Source: JAIDVZ01 sp964486285
GTDB lineage: Bacteria > Verrucomicrobiota > Verrucomicrobiia > Opitutales > JAIRKQ01
DNA length: 64,000 bases
Reading direction: 5' to 3'
Assembly: GCA_964486285.1 (NCBI GenBank)
Contig: CAZALH010000003.1
Location: forward strand, 1-64,000
Part shown: positions 1 through 9,499 of the stretch, piece by piece
Numbering within the stretch: the stretch's first letter is position 1
Layout: every line of letters begins with the position of its first letter
Program-made: the position numbers and the translations under genes
Notes under the pieces: generated by a model
What the model was told of the DNA's origin: nothing
What the model saw: only the letters and a program-made list of their open reading frames with translations
Database searches by the model: none

Positions 1-297
1 CGACAAAAAGAAGGAATGTCTAAAGAAGAAGCTGTTCATACTGCATGTATGGAGCGCTTTAGACCAATTATTATGACAACATTAGCAGCTTTGATGGGAC
101 AAGTTCCAATTGCATTAGGCCTTGGTGCTGATGGCGCATCTCGTATATCCCTTGGATTATCTATTATCGGTGGATTAGTAGTGTCTCAAATAATTACATT
201 ATATATTACACCAGTAATATATCTTTATCTTGAAGATTTTCAGGAAAAGGTTTTAGATAAAATTTCATTCTTTGCCAGAGAAATTAAAGAAGAGTAA
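1..297 (+). CDS. RND-family efflux transporter, C-terminal fragment
   Basis: The frame is open from base 1, so only the last 98 residues are present. They match the end of inner-membrane RND (AcrB/MdtC type) proton antiporters: the signature around residues 19-30 (ERFRPIIMTTLAAL) is followed by two hydrophobic segments, the last ending in the usual ITLYITPVIYLYL-type helix and a charged tail. Such pumps form a tripartite complex with a periplasmic adaptor and an outer membrane channel. The stop is three bases before the next start, so it is probably cotranscribed with the NtrC-like regulator. The substrate cannot be told from this fragment. Confidence 0.85.
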   Translation, partial: RQKEGMSKEEAVHTACMERFRPIIMTTLAALMGQVPIALGLGADGASRISLGLSIIGGLVVSQIITLYITPVIYLYLEDFQEKVLDKISFFAREIKEE

Positions 298-300
298 ATC

Positions 301-1524
301 ATGTTACCTTGTATACTCGTAGTTGATGATGAAAAAAACACGCGTGACACTTTAATACAGTTGCTAGAATCGGAATATGAAGTATTTGGAGCATGTAATT
401 ACGACGAAGCAACAAATTTATTAAAAAATGAACGATTTGATTTAGTATTATCTGATTTACGATTACCTGGTAAAAATGGCATGTTTGTAATAGATGAAGC
501 CAAAAAAAATTCTTATTCTCCCCCCTGTATTATGATGTCTGCCTATGGTAGCGTTGAAACTGCTGTTGAGGCAGTAAAACATGGAGCATTTGATTTCGTT
601 ACTAAACCAATAAATTTTGATCGACTAGAAGTTTTAATTAAACGAGCAATATTATCTAAAAAAGATAAATCAGACACTAACACACAAAAACCATATATTC
701 CTTTAGAAGAAAGGGATATTATCGGAGCTTCAAATAAAATACAAGATACATTACAGTTAGTAAAAAAAATTGCACCAACGAAATCTACAGTTCTTATAAC
801 AGGAGAAACTGGAACAGGGAAAGAATTATTTGCTCAAGCACTATATAAGTATAGTTTACGAAAAAATAAACCATTTGTTGCTATTCACTGTGCAGCACTC
901 CCTAAAAATCTACTCGAAAGTGAATTGTTTGGACATGAAAAAGGTGCTTTTACTGGAGCTGATACAAAACACATTGGATTGTTTGAACGTGCTAATGGCG
1001 GAACTGTTTTTTTAGATGAAATTGGGGAAATAGATCTAGAAACACAAGTCAAGTTGTTACGATTTTTGGAAACTAGAAAATTATCACGAATTGGAGGATC
1101 GAGCGAAATTTCAATTGATATAAGATTAATTTGTGCAACAAATCGAAACCTTTTGCACATGGTAAAAGAGCATCAATTCCGCGAAGACTTGTTTTACAGA
1201 ATTAACGTCATTAATATTACAATTCCCGCATTAAGAGAACGAGTTGAAGATATTCCAGAATTAATAAACTTTTATATAGAAAATTTTTCACAAGAAAACC
1301 AAGTAATTCCTCCAATTTTCCAAAAAAATGTAATGAATATTTTGCAAAACTATAAGTGGCCAGGAAACGTACGTGAACTTAAAAACTTTTGCGAAAGTAT
1401 AGTTGTGTTGCACCATGGAGAACAAATAATACCAGATTACCTCGATTCAAAATTTTTTCACAGTGAACTGTTAATTCATTCTCATCAAGATAATCTTACA
1501 TCTGAAAATTTTAATGCAAAATAA
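301..1524 (+). CDS. NtrC-family sigma-54 response regulator lacking the DNA-binding domain
   Basis: A receiver domain (about residues 4-118) has the acidic pair D9/D10, phosphoacceptor D52 and K102. A sigma-54 AAA+ domain (about 138-370) has Walker A GETGTGKE (168-175), the sigma-54 contact loop GAFTGA (215-220) and Walker B VFLDE (236-240). The protein stops at 407 residues, shortly after the AAA+ lid (WPGNVRELKNF), and I see no Fis-type helix-turn-helix. NtrC relatives are usually 440-480 residues. Chlamydial CtcC/AtoC has the same truncation. Its partner sigma factor RpoN is encoded at 58093-59346; no sensor kinase is in the window. The 3' end overlaps convergent gpmI by 14 bases. Confidence 0.93.
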   Translation: MLPCILVVDDEKNTRDTLIQLLESEYEVFGACNYDEATNLLKNERFDLVLSDLRLPGKNGMFVIDEAKKNSYSPPCIMMSAYGSVETAVEAVKHGAFDFVTKPINFDRLEVLIKRAILSKKDKSDTNTQKPYIPLEERDIIGASNKIQDTLQLVKKIAPTKSTVLITGETGTGKELFAQALYKYSLRKNKPFVAIHCAALPKNLLESELFGHEKGAFTGADTKHIGLFERANGGTVFLDEIGEIDLETQVKLLRFLETRKLSRIGGSSEISIDIRLICATNRNLLHMVKEHQFREDLFYRINVINITIPALRERVEDIPELINFYIENFSQENQVIPPIFQKNVMNILQNYKWPGNVRELKNFCESIVVLHHGEQIIPDYLDSKFFHSELLIHSHQDNLTSENFNAK

Positions 1525-3091
1525 GTGATTCTCCTGTCATTTCTTTAGGTTGCTCCAATCCCATAATTTCCAGTAAAGTCGGTGCAATGTCTCCCAATTT
1601 ACCATTTCTTTTTAACTTTAAAGATTTGCATCTTGAACCATATAAAACAACTTCAACCATATTCGTTGTATGTTGAGTATGAGGTTTCCCGGTAACCAAA
1701 TCTCTCATACATTCAAGGTTCCCATGATCAGCTGTTATTAATGCATTTCCATCAACTTTATCTAGAGCGGATAAAATATCCTTTACACAAGAATCGACCA
1801 CTTCTGCAGCTTTAATTGCAGCTTCTAAATTACCAGTATGCCCTATCATATCCGGGTTAGCAAAATTTACCACAATTAGTGAATATTTTTTGCTCAGGAT
1901 CGCTTCTACTACAGCATCCTTAACAGCATAAGCACTCATTTCAGGTCTTTCATCATATGTTTTAACATCTCGTGGACTGGGAATTAACAAACGTTCTTCT
2001 CCAGCAAAAGGTTCCTCACGATAATCATTAAAGAAAAAGGTAACATGAGCATACTTTTCTGTTTCAGCACATCGAAATTGTTTTAACCCCAGATCACTAA
2101 TGTACTTACCTAAAATATTTTCCATTTTTGCAGGACGCGAAAAAATAACATTTTCTACTAACCCAGCTTGATATTCCGTCAAAGTTGCGTAATATAAATT
2201 CAATTTCTCTGGACGTTCAAACCCTGTAAAATTATCATCTACAAATGCACGTGTAATTTCACGTGGACGATCTCCACGAAAATTAAACAATATTATACTG
2301 TCATTATTTTGTACCTGTCCTTCAAATATATTATCAGAATTTAATATTCTTGTTGGTGGAATAAACTCATCTCCTATCATTGCTTTACCTGTAGGATTTG
2401 CATAATACTCTTTAAAAACCTTTTCTGCTGAATACGCAAATTTACTATCATTACTACCTATTAAACATTGATAAGCTTTCTCTACTCTATCCCAACGTTT
2501 ATCTCTATCCATTGCCCAAAAACGTCCAATAACGGTAGCAATTTTCCCGACTCCAAGTAACTGACATTGAGTTTCTATTTCCTTTAAAAACTGTATACCA
2601 CTACTTTGTGGAGTATCACGTCCATCACTGAAAAAATGAATGTATACTTTATCTAGACCATTTTTTTTAACACACTTTAACAAAGCAAACAAATGTCTTA
2701 AAACAGAGTGTACACCACCGTCTGAACATAATCCAAAAAAATGAAGTTTAGAATCATATTTCTTTACATTATTAATAGCATTAATTATAGTATCTTTTTC
2801 ATAAAAAGAACCATCAGCAATAGATTTATCTATACGAACGATTTCTTGATCAACTACCCTACCAGCTCCAATATTTTGGTGTCCAACTTCACTATTACCC
2901 ATTATACCATCAGGCAACCCAACTTCTAAGCCTGAGGCAAATATTTCAGTACGTGGCCAATTCCGCGATAATTCATTAGAAAAATCTATATTTGCTAATT
3001 TTAATGAATTAACACTATCTTCCGCAGGATTATGGTTACATCCCCATCCATCACGAATGATCAATATCATTGGACTATGTACATTTGCCAT
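1511..3091 (-). CDS. gpmI: 2,3-bisphosphoglycerate-independent phosphoglycerate mutase
   Basis: This 526-residue protein interconverts 3- and 2-phosphoglycerate in glycolysis. The length fits the Mn-dependent cofactor-independent family (about 510-550). The N-terminal metal motif IIRDGWG and the phosphoserine motif GIMGNSEVGH (catalytic S67) are intact, as are DGRDTPQSSG and the C-terminal metal site TADHGNLE. It ends inside the 3' end of the NtrC-like gene on the other strand. There is no clear Shine-Dalgarno sequence before the ATG, as for many genes here. Enolase at 12394 is the next enzyme of the pathway. Confidence 0.96.
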   Translation of the reverse strand: MANVHSPMILIIRDGWGCNHNPAEDSVNSLKLANIDFSNELSRNWPRTEIFASGLEVGLPDGIMGNSEVGHQNIGAGRVVDQEIVRIDKSIADGSFYEKDTIINAINNVKKYDSKLHFFGLCSDGGVHSVLRHLFALLKCVKKNGLDKVYIHFFSDGRDTPQSSGIQFLKEIETQCQLLGVGKIATVIGRFWAMDRDKRWDRVEKAYQCLIGSNDSKFAYSAEKVFKEYYANPTGKAMIGDEFIPPTRILNSDNIFEGQVQNNDSIILFNFRGDRPREITRAFVDDNFTGFERPEKLNLYYATLTEYQAGLVENVIFSRPAKMENILGKYISDLGLKQFRCAETEKYAHVTFFFNDYREEPFAGEERLLIPSPRDVKTYDERPEMSAYAVKDAVVEAILSKKYSLIVVNFANPDMIGHTGNLEAAIKAAEVVDSCVKDILSALDKVDGNALITADHGNLECMRDLVTGKPHTQHTTNMVEVVLYGSRCKSLKLKRNGKLGDIAPTLLEIMGLEQPKEMTGESLILH

Positions 3092-3141
3092 ACCAATATG
3101 GTATATTAAATTTTATAAAAAAAAAGAAATTTATAAAAAAT

Positions 3142-4842
3142 TTATGCACGAAATATTGCACCAAAATTTTTCCCCATAAAAATTGATGCCCCAATTATTG
3201 CGGTAGATAAGAATGCCATAGCCCAAACCCCTAAAGCACATGCTAAAAACGGGCCATCACCAAATAAATTCATCAATTCATAGATAGCTTTGGTAATTGG
3301 GTAAAACTGTTGCTTTTGCGCTAAAATTAATGAATCCGAAACTTCAAGCATAGTTTGCGAAAAAACTAATAATCCCCCTGCTAATAGATTAGCCATTATT
3401 AATGGGAAGGTTACGATTATACTAGCTTTCAACGGATGACAACCAAGATTTTGAGCTGCCTCTTCATAGCTATAACTCATTTGTTGCAAACCAGATACTG
3501 CTGAACGTACCATAAATGGCAACTTTCTTACAGCATATGATAAGATTAACAACACTGTCGGATTTTCAACAGGATTCAAAAATTCAAAAGGTCGCCCCTT
3601 TTGACTCATAGCCAAATACCCAAATGCCATGACTAGACCTGGGACAGCAAGTGGCAACATGGTCAATGTGTCTAATATATTTCGCCCATAGATTTTAGAT
3701 CTAACAACGACAAAAGCTACACAAACTCCTAATATCAGTGCTGCAACAGTTGCAAAACTAGAATAAATTAAACTATTTTTTATTGCTGGAATTGTTAACG
3801 GATGTCCCAAAGTGATTTCATAATTTTTTAAAGTCCAAACATTAGGTAAAATTGAATTATACCAATCACCTGCAAATGAAGTTATGATAACAGCAATATG
3901 TGGTAATATCGCTAACAAAGTAACCCCTCCAAACAAAACGCAACACATGATTTGTTTCAAGACTCCTATCTTACGAGTTGATGCACTATGTGAAGCTTTC
4001 GCCATCATAGCATAGCTTTGTTGTCCAGTAGTAAGTTTCCCCAAAATATAAAAAATAAGTGATAAAATTAAAACAATACTAACTAAAGCGTAAGGCATTG
4101 GGTTATTTCCAATTTCTTTTAAACCATTGTAAATTTGCACAGAAACAACACGGTTATAATCAAAAATTAAAGGAATCCCCAATTCTGTGAACGACCATAT
4201 AAAAACTAACGTAGAACCAGCAAAAACACCCGACCTAATTAATGGAAACGTAATTTTGAAATATCGCCGTAAACCATGACATCCTAAATTACCGGCAGCT
4301 TCTTCCATAGCAGGGTCGATATTTGCTAAAGAAGATACAATATTCAAATATAAAATCGGATATAAACTAAGGGCGTTTAATAAGCAGATTCCTAAAAATT
4401 TATAGCTTCCCAACCAATCAATTAAGTGCAAATGATCAATTATTCCACATTTTAATAATATTAAATTTATAATCCCCCGTGTCCCAAAAATTTGCTGAAT
4501 TCCGATAGCGCCAACAAACGGTGGCAACATGATTGGGAGTAGTACAATATTAGTGAAAATTTTCTTGCCAGGAAATTTATAACGATCAGTAAAATATGCA
4601 AGAGGCAGTGAGATTAATAATGCAATGATTGTAGTAACAATTGCCAAATAAATGGAATTTATAATACTACTAACATATACGTGATTTTCAAATACCGTAC
4701 AAATATAATCAAGTGTAAAATGTCCACTTGCATCGATAAATCCACCTTGCAATACTTGCCAAATAGGATATGCAAAAAAAATACACAAAAATACAAATAC
4801 AAAAGCAAAAACCAAGTACGCAAATCGCTTACTCATAAACAA
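3142..4842 (-). CDS. iron(III)-type ABC transporter permease, two fused permease domains
   Basis: This 566-residue inner-membrane protein has about twelve hydrophobic segments and two copies of the binding-protein-dependent permease module. Each copy has an EAA-type loop for ATPase contact: EEAAGNLGCHGLRRYFKITFPL near residue 185 and EEAAQNLGCHPLKASIIVTFPL near 460. This double-module layout is typical of FbpB/AfuB ferric iron permeases and of some thiamine or phosphonate systems. No ATPase or periplasmic binding protein lies next to it, so the substrate is open and the partners must be elsewhere. An alternative start lies two codons downstream. Confidence 0.88.
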   Translation of the reverse strand: MFMSKRFAYLVFAFVFVFLCIFFAYPIWQVLQGGFIDASGHFTLDYICTVFENHVYVSSIINSIYLAIVTTIIALLISLPLAYFTDRYKFPGKKIFTNIVLLPIMLPPFVGAIGIQQIFGTRGIINLILLKCGIIDHLHLIDWLGSYKFLGICLLNALSLYPILYLNIVSSLANIDPAMEEAAGNLGCHGLRRYFKITFPLIRSGVFAGSTLVFIWSFTELGIPLIFDYNRVVSVQIYNGLKEIGNNPMPYALVSIVLILSLIFYILGKLTTGQQSYAMMAKASHSASTRKIGVLKQIMCCVLFGGVTLLAILPHIAVIITSFAGDWYNSILPNVWTLKNYEITLGHPLTIPAIKNSLIYSSFATVAALILGVCVAFVVVRSKIYGRNILDTLTMLPLAVPGLVMAFGYLAMSQKGRPFEFLNPVENPTVLLILSYAVRKLPFMVRSAVSGLQQMSYSYEEAAQNLGCHPLKASIIVTFPLIMANLLAGGLLVFSQTMLEVSDSLILAQKQQFYPITKAIYELMNLFGDGPFLACALGVWAMAFLSTAIIGASIFMGKNFGAIFRA

Positions 4843-4916
4843 CTGTAACTACATACAATAAATTGTTTAAACATTGCCAGCTTTTTCTATAAAAAAAATC
4901 AATTCACTCATCTATT

Positions 4917-6194
4917 CTAAAGACTTAGACGCTTAAACATCAGTGCTCCATTCTGACCACCAAAGCCAAGGTTATCACTAATAGCTATTTTAACATCCGA
5001 CCTTATTGCATGATTTGGTACATAATTAAGGAAACATTCAGGATCAGGAGTCTGATAATTAATTGTGGGAGGGACAATACAAGTTTCAATGACTTTCGCA
5101 CAAACTGCAGCTTCTACTCCACCAGTCGCGCCTAATAGATGCCCTGTCATGCTCTTTGTAGAACTGATTAACAACTTTTCAGAAAAACTACCAAAGACTT
5201 CACTAATTGCTTTAGTTTCGGACTTATCGTTATACTTAGTTGAAGTACCATGTGCGTTTATATAATCAACGTCACATTCCTTCAACCCTGTCTCCAAAAA
5301 TAAATCTTTAAAACATTTAATTAGACCTTTAGCGTCAGGGTCTGGACTAGTAATGTGATACGCATCACAACTAGCAGAGTATCCAATAATTTCACAATAA
5401 ATTCTTGCACCACGTTTTTTAGCATGCTCTAAAGTTTCTAATACTAAAATACCAGCACCATCAGACATAACAAATCCATCCCTATTTAAATCGAATGGAC
5501 GCACCGCTTCTTCTGGAGAATCATTAAAAGCAGTAGACATCGCTTTCATTGCGCAAAATCCTGCAAAGCTTAACGGACTAACTGCTGCTTCGGTACCACC
5601 AGCTAAAATAATATCAGCTTTCCCCAACTTTAATATATGATATGCTTCTCCAATAGCATGTGTTCCAGAAGCACATGCAGTTACTGTACTAAAATTTGGC
5701 CCACGAATCCCTAATTCAATAGCAACGGCACCGGACGCCATATTGCTGATCAAAGCTGGAATCATAAAGGGAGATACAAACCTAGGGGACTTTTTATGGA
5801 AAATCGAAGACTGATCGTGTATTGTTTGCATTCCTCCAATACCAGAACCTATAATACTGCCAAAACGATCAGGATCTTCATTTGTTATATCGACATTACT
5901 ATCGCTTATAGCTAACTTAGCACCAGCAACAGCATATTGAACAAATGAATCATATCGCCTTACTGATTTAGCATCTAAATAATTTAACGGATCAAAATCA
6001 TGTATTTCCCCAGCAATCTTCGTTGGAAAATTTGAGACATCGAAGGATGTTACTTTTCCGATACCACTTTTACCGGAAGTAATATTTTTCCAAAAATTTT
6101 CAACACCAATTCCCACAGGTGTAACTAACCCCAAACCAGTAACGACAACCCGGTTCCTAGTACAATCACCTAGAGATTCAGATTTACTTAGCAT
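4917..6194 (-). CDS. fabF: 3-oxoacyl-[acyl-carrier-protein] synthase II
   Basis: The 425-residue condensing enzyme elongates acyl-ACP with malonyl-ACP in fatty acid synthesis. The Cys-His-His triad is present: C174 in the TACASGTHA motif, the first histidine in NAHGTST, and the second in KSMTGHLLGA. The first dozen residues are an extension before the conserved RVVVTGLGLVTP strand, so a slightly later start is possible. It is the last gene of a fabG-acpP-fabF run read leftward, 22 bases after acpP. Confidence 0.97.
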   Translation of the reverse strand: MLSKSESLGDCTRNRVVVTGLGLVTPVGIGVENFWKNITSGKSGIGKVTSFDVSNFPTKIAGEIHDFDPLNYLDAKSVRRYDSFVQYAVAGAKLAISDSNVDITNEDPDRFGSIIGSGIGGMQTIHDQSSIFHKKSPRFVSPFMIPALISNMASGAVAIELGIRGPNFSTVTACASGTHAIGEAYHILKLGKADIILAGGTEAAVSPLSFAGFCAMKAMSTAFNDSPEEAVRPFDLNRDGFVMSDGAGILVLETLEHAKKRGARIYCEIIGYSASCDAYHITSPDPDAKGLIKCFKDLFLETGLKECDVDYINAHGTSTKYNDKSETKAISEVFGSFSEKLLISSTKSMTGHLLGATGGVEAAVCAKVIETCIVPPTINYQTPDPECFLNYVPNHAIRSDVKIAISDNLGFGGQNGALMFKRLSL

Positions 6195-6216
6195 GCTGAC
6201 AAAAGAGGGATTAAAA

Positions 6217-6474
6217 TTATTCTCCTAATTTTTCTTTAATATATGCGACAACATCATGTACAGTGCGCATTTTTTCTGCATCACTTTCAGGTATTTCTCC
6301 TTTTAATTCATCTTTAAATTCCTCTTCAAAAGCCATAATCAATTCAACGGTATCTAAGGAATCAGCACCTAAGTCATCCAAAAATGATGCACTATCAGTA
6401 ACTTGTTCTTCATTAACATCGAGTTGATCTACGATAATCTTACGTACTCTTTCTTCTATAGTTTGATTAGCCAT
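6217..6474 (-). CDS. acpP: acyl carrier protein
   Basis: This acidic 85-residue protein carries acyl chains as thioesters on phosphopantetheine. The attachment motif GADSLDTVELI is intact with the modified serine at S39. Length and the rest of the sequence fit bacterial AcpP. It lies between fabG and fabF in the usual order. A short AAGG sits close to the start codon. Confidence 0.98.
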   Translation of the reverse strand: MANQTIEERVRKIIVDQLDVNEEQVTDSASFLDDLGADSLDTVELIMAFEEEFKDELKGEIPESDAEKMRTVHDVVAYIKEKLGE

Positions 6475-6530
6475 ACCTTGTAAAAATTTTAGCTCAGCAA
6501 AACAAAACTTTACACCAGTGCAAGTTTTTT

Positions 6531-7280
6531 TTACATATACATGCCACCATCTACATGAATTACTTGCCCAGTAATATATCTCGCACCTTCACTACATAAA
6601 AATTCTACCACAGCAGATACATCACTCACTTCTCCAAATCTTTTCAACGGAATATTTTCCTTAATTTTTTCTATTACGGATTCACTTAAGGTTTCAGTCA
6701 TATTTGTGCATATAAAACCAGGAGCAATGGCATTTACCGTAATACCTCGAGATGCTACTTCACGCGCTATGCTCTTCGTTAGTCCTAAAATTCCTGCTTT
6801 AGCAGCTGCATAATTACTTTGTCCAAAATTTCCTAAACAACCGACAACTGAAGAAATATTAATAATGCGCCCCCAACGATTTTTCAACATAGGTTTAAGG
6901 AGATTCTTAATCCAAAAAAAACAACTATTTAAGTTAGTATTTATAACATCCAACCATTCTTCATCCGACATGCGAATCATCAAATTATCTTTCGTAATAC
7001 CAGCATTATTAACTAATATATCTACACAATTATGCTTATTTAATATAACTGAACAAGCATCAGATACTAAATCTTTATTGGAAACATCAACTGATATATG
7101 TTCAGCACTATATCCTTCTTCGTTTATCAATTGAGCTACGCCCGAACAAGAATGTTCATTTTTACTAACACATACAACATGAGCTCCTCTTCTAGCTAAT
7201 TTAATAGCAACATCTTTACCTATTCCCCTACCAGCACCTGTCACGACACAAGTCTTTCCATGCAAACTACATTTAAGCAT
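6531..7280 (-). CDS. fabG: 3-oxoacyl-[acyl-carrier-protein] reductase
   Basis: This 249-residue short-chain dehydrogenase reduces 3-ketoacyl-ACP with NADPH. It has the TGAGRGIG cofactor motif near residue 14, NNAG at about 91-94, and the catalytic S144, Y157, K161 set. NAIAPGFI follows as in FabG. It is the first gene of fabG-acpP-fabF and is divergent from ftsQ, with 98 bases between them. I see no recognisable regulatory site in that spacer. Confidence 0.96.
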   Translation of the reverse strand: MLKCSLHGKTCVVTGAGRGIGKDVAIKLARRGAHVVCVSKNEHSCSGVAQLINEEGYSAEHISVDVSNKDLVSDACSVILNKHNCVDILVNNAGITKDNLMIRMSDEEWLDVINTNLNSCFFWIKNLLKPMLKNRWGRIINISSVVGCLGNFGQSNYAAAKAGILGLTKSIAREVASRGITVNAIAPGFICTNMTETLSESVIEKIKENIPLKRFGEVSDVSAVVEFLCSEGARYITGQVIHVDGGMYM

Positions 7281-7378
7281 AGTTCCATATTTCGAAAAAA
7301 AATATATTTCGTCAATTACAAAACCAAGTTAAAACAAAATGTTGCTAAAATAAAAATACTTATGAAACTTTCAATTAA

Positions 7379-8176
7379 GTGAGATTTAGTACACCAGTAA
7401 AATTTATCACATGGACATTATTATTAACTGCAGTATGTATTATCTTATTTTTCTTTTTCAAAAATATTACACCAAAAAAAATTCCAGGTAATAAGATCTT
7501 TTTAGAGTCAATAAAATTTGAAACAAATGGATACATCACGAAAAATTTCTTAATACGAGCATTGTCGATAAAGAAAAACGTATTATTTTCAGAAATTAAT
7601 ATTTTAAAACTAAAAGAAAAATTACTAAACATTTCACAAATAAAGGATGTATATATAGAACGACAATTCCCTGCTTCCATTTTTATAAAAATTCAAGAAA
7701 GAGAACCACTGTTAAAGTTTGTCGTAAGAAATAAAGAAAAATTAGAGTTATTATTTATTGATAAATCTGATGGTAGTATATTCCGAGGTGCTTGCTTACC
7801 AAAATCCATAATTTTATCTCTTCCATACTCTGAATTGAATTTGGAAAAATCAAAGCAAAATAAAATAGGATACCAAAATATACAGGGAATAAAACCGATT
7901 GCACATCTTATTAACCTTTTACAAAATGAATATCCTGAAATATATAAAGACATAAATAAGTTTTCATTGTTAAGATACGATCCACGAATAAATGCTCCAT
8001 GGTCACGTATAGAAGTTTATCAAAAAAGTGGGCGAATCATTGTTTTTAATCCTCAAAATTTAGAAATCCAATTACTAAACTTAGATTTCATGTTAAATGA
8101 TAATAAATTAAAGCACCATAAGGTAAAAAAAATTGATTTATCACAAATAGAATCAGCAATCATAGAAACAGAATAA
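7379..8176 (+). CDS. ftsQ: cell division protein FtsQ-like, POTRA domain
   Basis: The 265-residue protein has a short cytoplasmic tail, one transmembrane anchor (about residues 8-27) and a periplasmic POTRA-type domain (about 40-110, ending in the IKIQEREPLL motif). This is the FtsQ/DivIB layout; the protein links early and late divisome parts through FtsB/FtsL. A candidate FtsB-like gene is at 55333-55614. The start is GTG; no Shine-Dalgarno sequence helps to fix it. The usual mur/ddl/ftsA neighbours are missing, so the division cluster has been split. Sequence conservation is modest, as is normal for FtsQ. Confidence 0.75.
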   Translation: MRFSTPVKFITWTLLLTAVCIILFFFFKNITPKKIPGNKIFLESIKFETNGYITKNFLIRALSIKKNVLFSEINILKLKEKLLNISQIKDVYIERQFPASIFIKIQEREPLLKFVVRNKEKLELLFIDKSDGSIFRGACLPKSIILSLPYSELNLEKSKQNKIGYQNIQGIKPIAHLINLLQNEYPEIYKDINKFSLLRYDPRINAPWSRIEVYQKSGRIIVFNPQNLEIQLLNLDFMLNDNKLKHHKVKKIDLSQIESAIIETE

Positions 8177-8235
8177 AAATTTTCCAAACTTTAACTTGCT
8201 AAATCAAAACAAAATTTCATTTTACTGAAAGAGTT

Positions 8236-8322
8236 GCCCGGATGGCGGAATTGGCAGACGCGTCGGACTCAAAATCCGATTCTTGTACTAGAGTGAGGGT
8301 TCGACCCCCTCTCCGGGTACCA
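8236..8322 (+). tRNA. tRNA-Leu(CAA)
   Basis: An 87-base class II tRNA. The acceptor arm pairs GCCCGGA with TCCGGGT (one G-U pair), the anticodon stem TCGGA/TCCGA encloses the loop CTCAAAA with anticodon CAA, there is a long variable arm, and the T-loop reads GTTCGAC. CCA is encoded. It lies 21 bases before bioY. Confidence 0.97.
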
Positions 8323-8343
8323 GATAAAAAAGGGAAATAATAA

Positions 8344-8886
8344 ATGAATGGAACTAATCTAAGACAAATAAATTTAAAACTTACTTTATCCAAGGCAGTA
8401 AATGATCTGTCTTTTGGGTTAATATTTGCAATACTCATCGCATTAGGGAAAAATATTAGCATTCCATTTTACCCTATCCCATTTACACTACAAACGTTGT
8501 TTATTGCTCTAATTTGTTTATTTTCTGGTTCACGAAAACAAATTATTTACGGATTAACAATATTTTTAGCTTATAATATTTTTAATACCGCAACCCTTGT
8601 TATTCCAACTCTAGGGTATTTAATTGGATTTTTTATAATGGGATATATTTTAACCAAACCAAATTTTAAACAAAATTCAATTACACTAGCTAAAAGTGTA
8701 TTTTTAAGCCAAATGATTGTATTGTTTTCTGGAACATTATGGCTATCTGTAATCACTGGATCTTTTATGAAAGCATTTCAATGCGGTTTCTTATTTTTTA
8801 TCCCTGCAGAAGTTATCAAATGTTTGGCAGTAATTTTTATATTTAAAGTCTTTAATAAAACGAATTTTTCATTTATGGAGAGATGA
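8344..8886 (+). CDS. bioY: biotin transporter BioY
   Basis: The 180-residue inner-membrane protein has about six hydrophobic segments and the BioY signature FYPIPFTLQTLFIAL near residues 40-54, with the later GYLIGF segment. BioY is the biotin-binding S component of ECF transporters and can work alone or with EcfT/EcfA; neither is in the window. Biotin is needed by acetyl-CoA carboxylase (accA at 55621). The gene sits between two tRNA genes, and its last ten bases including the stop are also the 5' end of tRNA-Ser. Confidence 0.9.
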   Translation: MNGTNLRQINLKLTLSKAVNDLSFGLIFAILIALGKNISIPFYPIPFTLQTLFIALICLFSGSRKQIIYGLTIFLAYNIFNTATLVIPTLGYLIGFFIMGYILTKPNFKQNSITLAKSVFLSQMIVLFSGTLWLSVITGSFMKAFQCGFLFFIPAEVIKCLAVIFIFKVFNKTNFSFMER

Positions 8887-8966
8887 CAGAGCGGCTGATT
8901 GTGCAGCACTGGAAATGCTGTGTACTGGTAACAGTACCGAGGGTTCGAATCCCTCTCTCTCCGCCA
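8877..8966 (+). tRNA. tRNA-Ser(GGA)
   Basis: A 90-base class II tRNA. The acceptor arm GGAGAGA/TCTCTCC is perfect, the anticodon stem CAGCA/TGCTG encloses anticodon GGA, a long variable arm is present, and the T-loop is GTTCGAAT. CCA is encoded. The first ten bases overlap the bioY 3' end, so RNase P has to cut inside the bioY coding sequence if both are on one transcript. Confidence 0.97.
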
Positions 8967-9063
8967 TTTAAACTCAAAACATTACAGAAGTAATACACAT
9001 TACAACTTCAAATTTTTTGAAAAATTGAACTCACGGTATTCTACACACAAAGGAGAGTAAATT

Positions 9064-9438
9064 ATGACAAACTTCCAAGTAGCAGAAATTGGAAAATTAG
9101 AAGAACTCGGGGAAAACTATGAACACGGCAAAGCGTTCTTGCGTGGCTTATTGGACTTAACAAGTTGTGAAATCTCTGTAAGTTCAATATCTGCGGGTAC
9201 AAAACTCCCTTTTCGTCACAAACACAAACAAAATGAAGAAATTTATATTTTTATCAAGGGTAACGGAATAATGTCACTTGATAATGAAATAATTGAAGTC
9301 AAAGAAGGAACTTGTATAAAAATTTTACCAAGATGTTCAAGGACAATGGAAGCAAAAAGTGATATGCAATATATCTGTGTCCAAGCTAAAACAAATTCTC
9401 TTGAACAATCTGGATTAAATGATGCAGAGCTTTGTTAA
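9064..9438 (+). CDS. small cupin-domain protein
   Basis: The 124-residue protein is a single cupin barrel. The first cupin motif is seen at residues 47-70 (PFRHKHKQNEEIYIFIKGNG), with metal-ligand candidates H53, H55 and E60. The second motif (about 85-100) has no matching histidine, so metal binding may be partial. Single cupins of this type are enzymes or ligand sensors and the function cannot be read from sequence. A strong Shine-Dalgarno sequence (AAAGGAGAG) lies eight bases before the ATG, unlike most genes in the window. The next gene across a terminator is an aldo/keto reductase. Confidence 0.8.
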   Translation: MTNFQVAEIGKLEELGENYEHGKAFLRGLLDLTSCEISVSSISAGTKLPFRHKHKQNEEIYIFIKGNGIMSLDNEIIEVKEGTCIKILPRCSRTMEAKSDMQYICVQAKTNSLEQSGLNDAELC

Positions 9439-9499
9439 TTTTAATTAATGACACTTGCCATAAGTGACAACACAACTCATACATATTACTCCTAATTAA

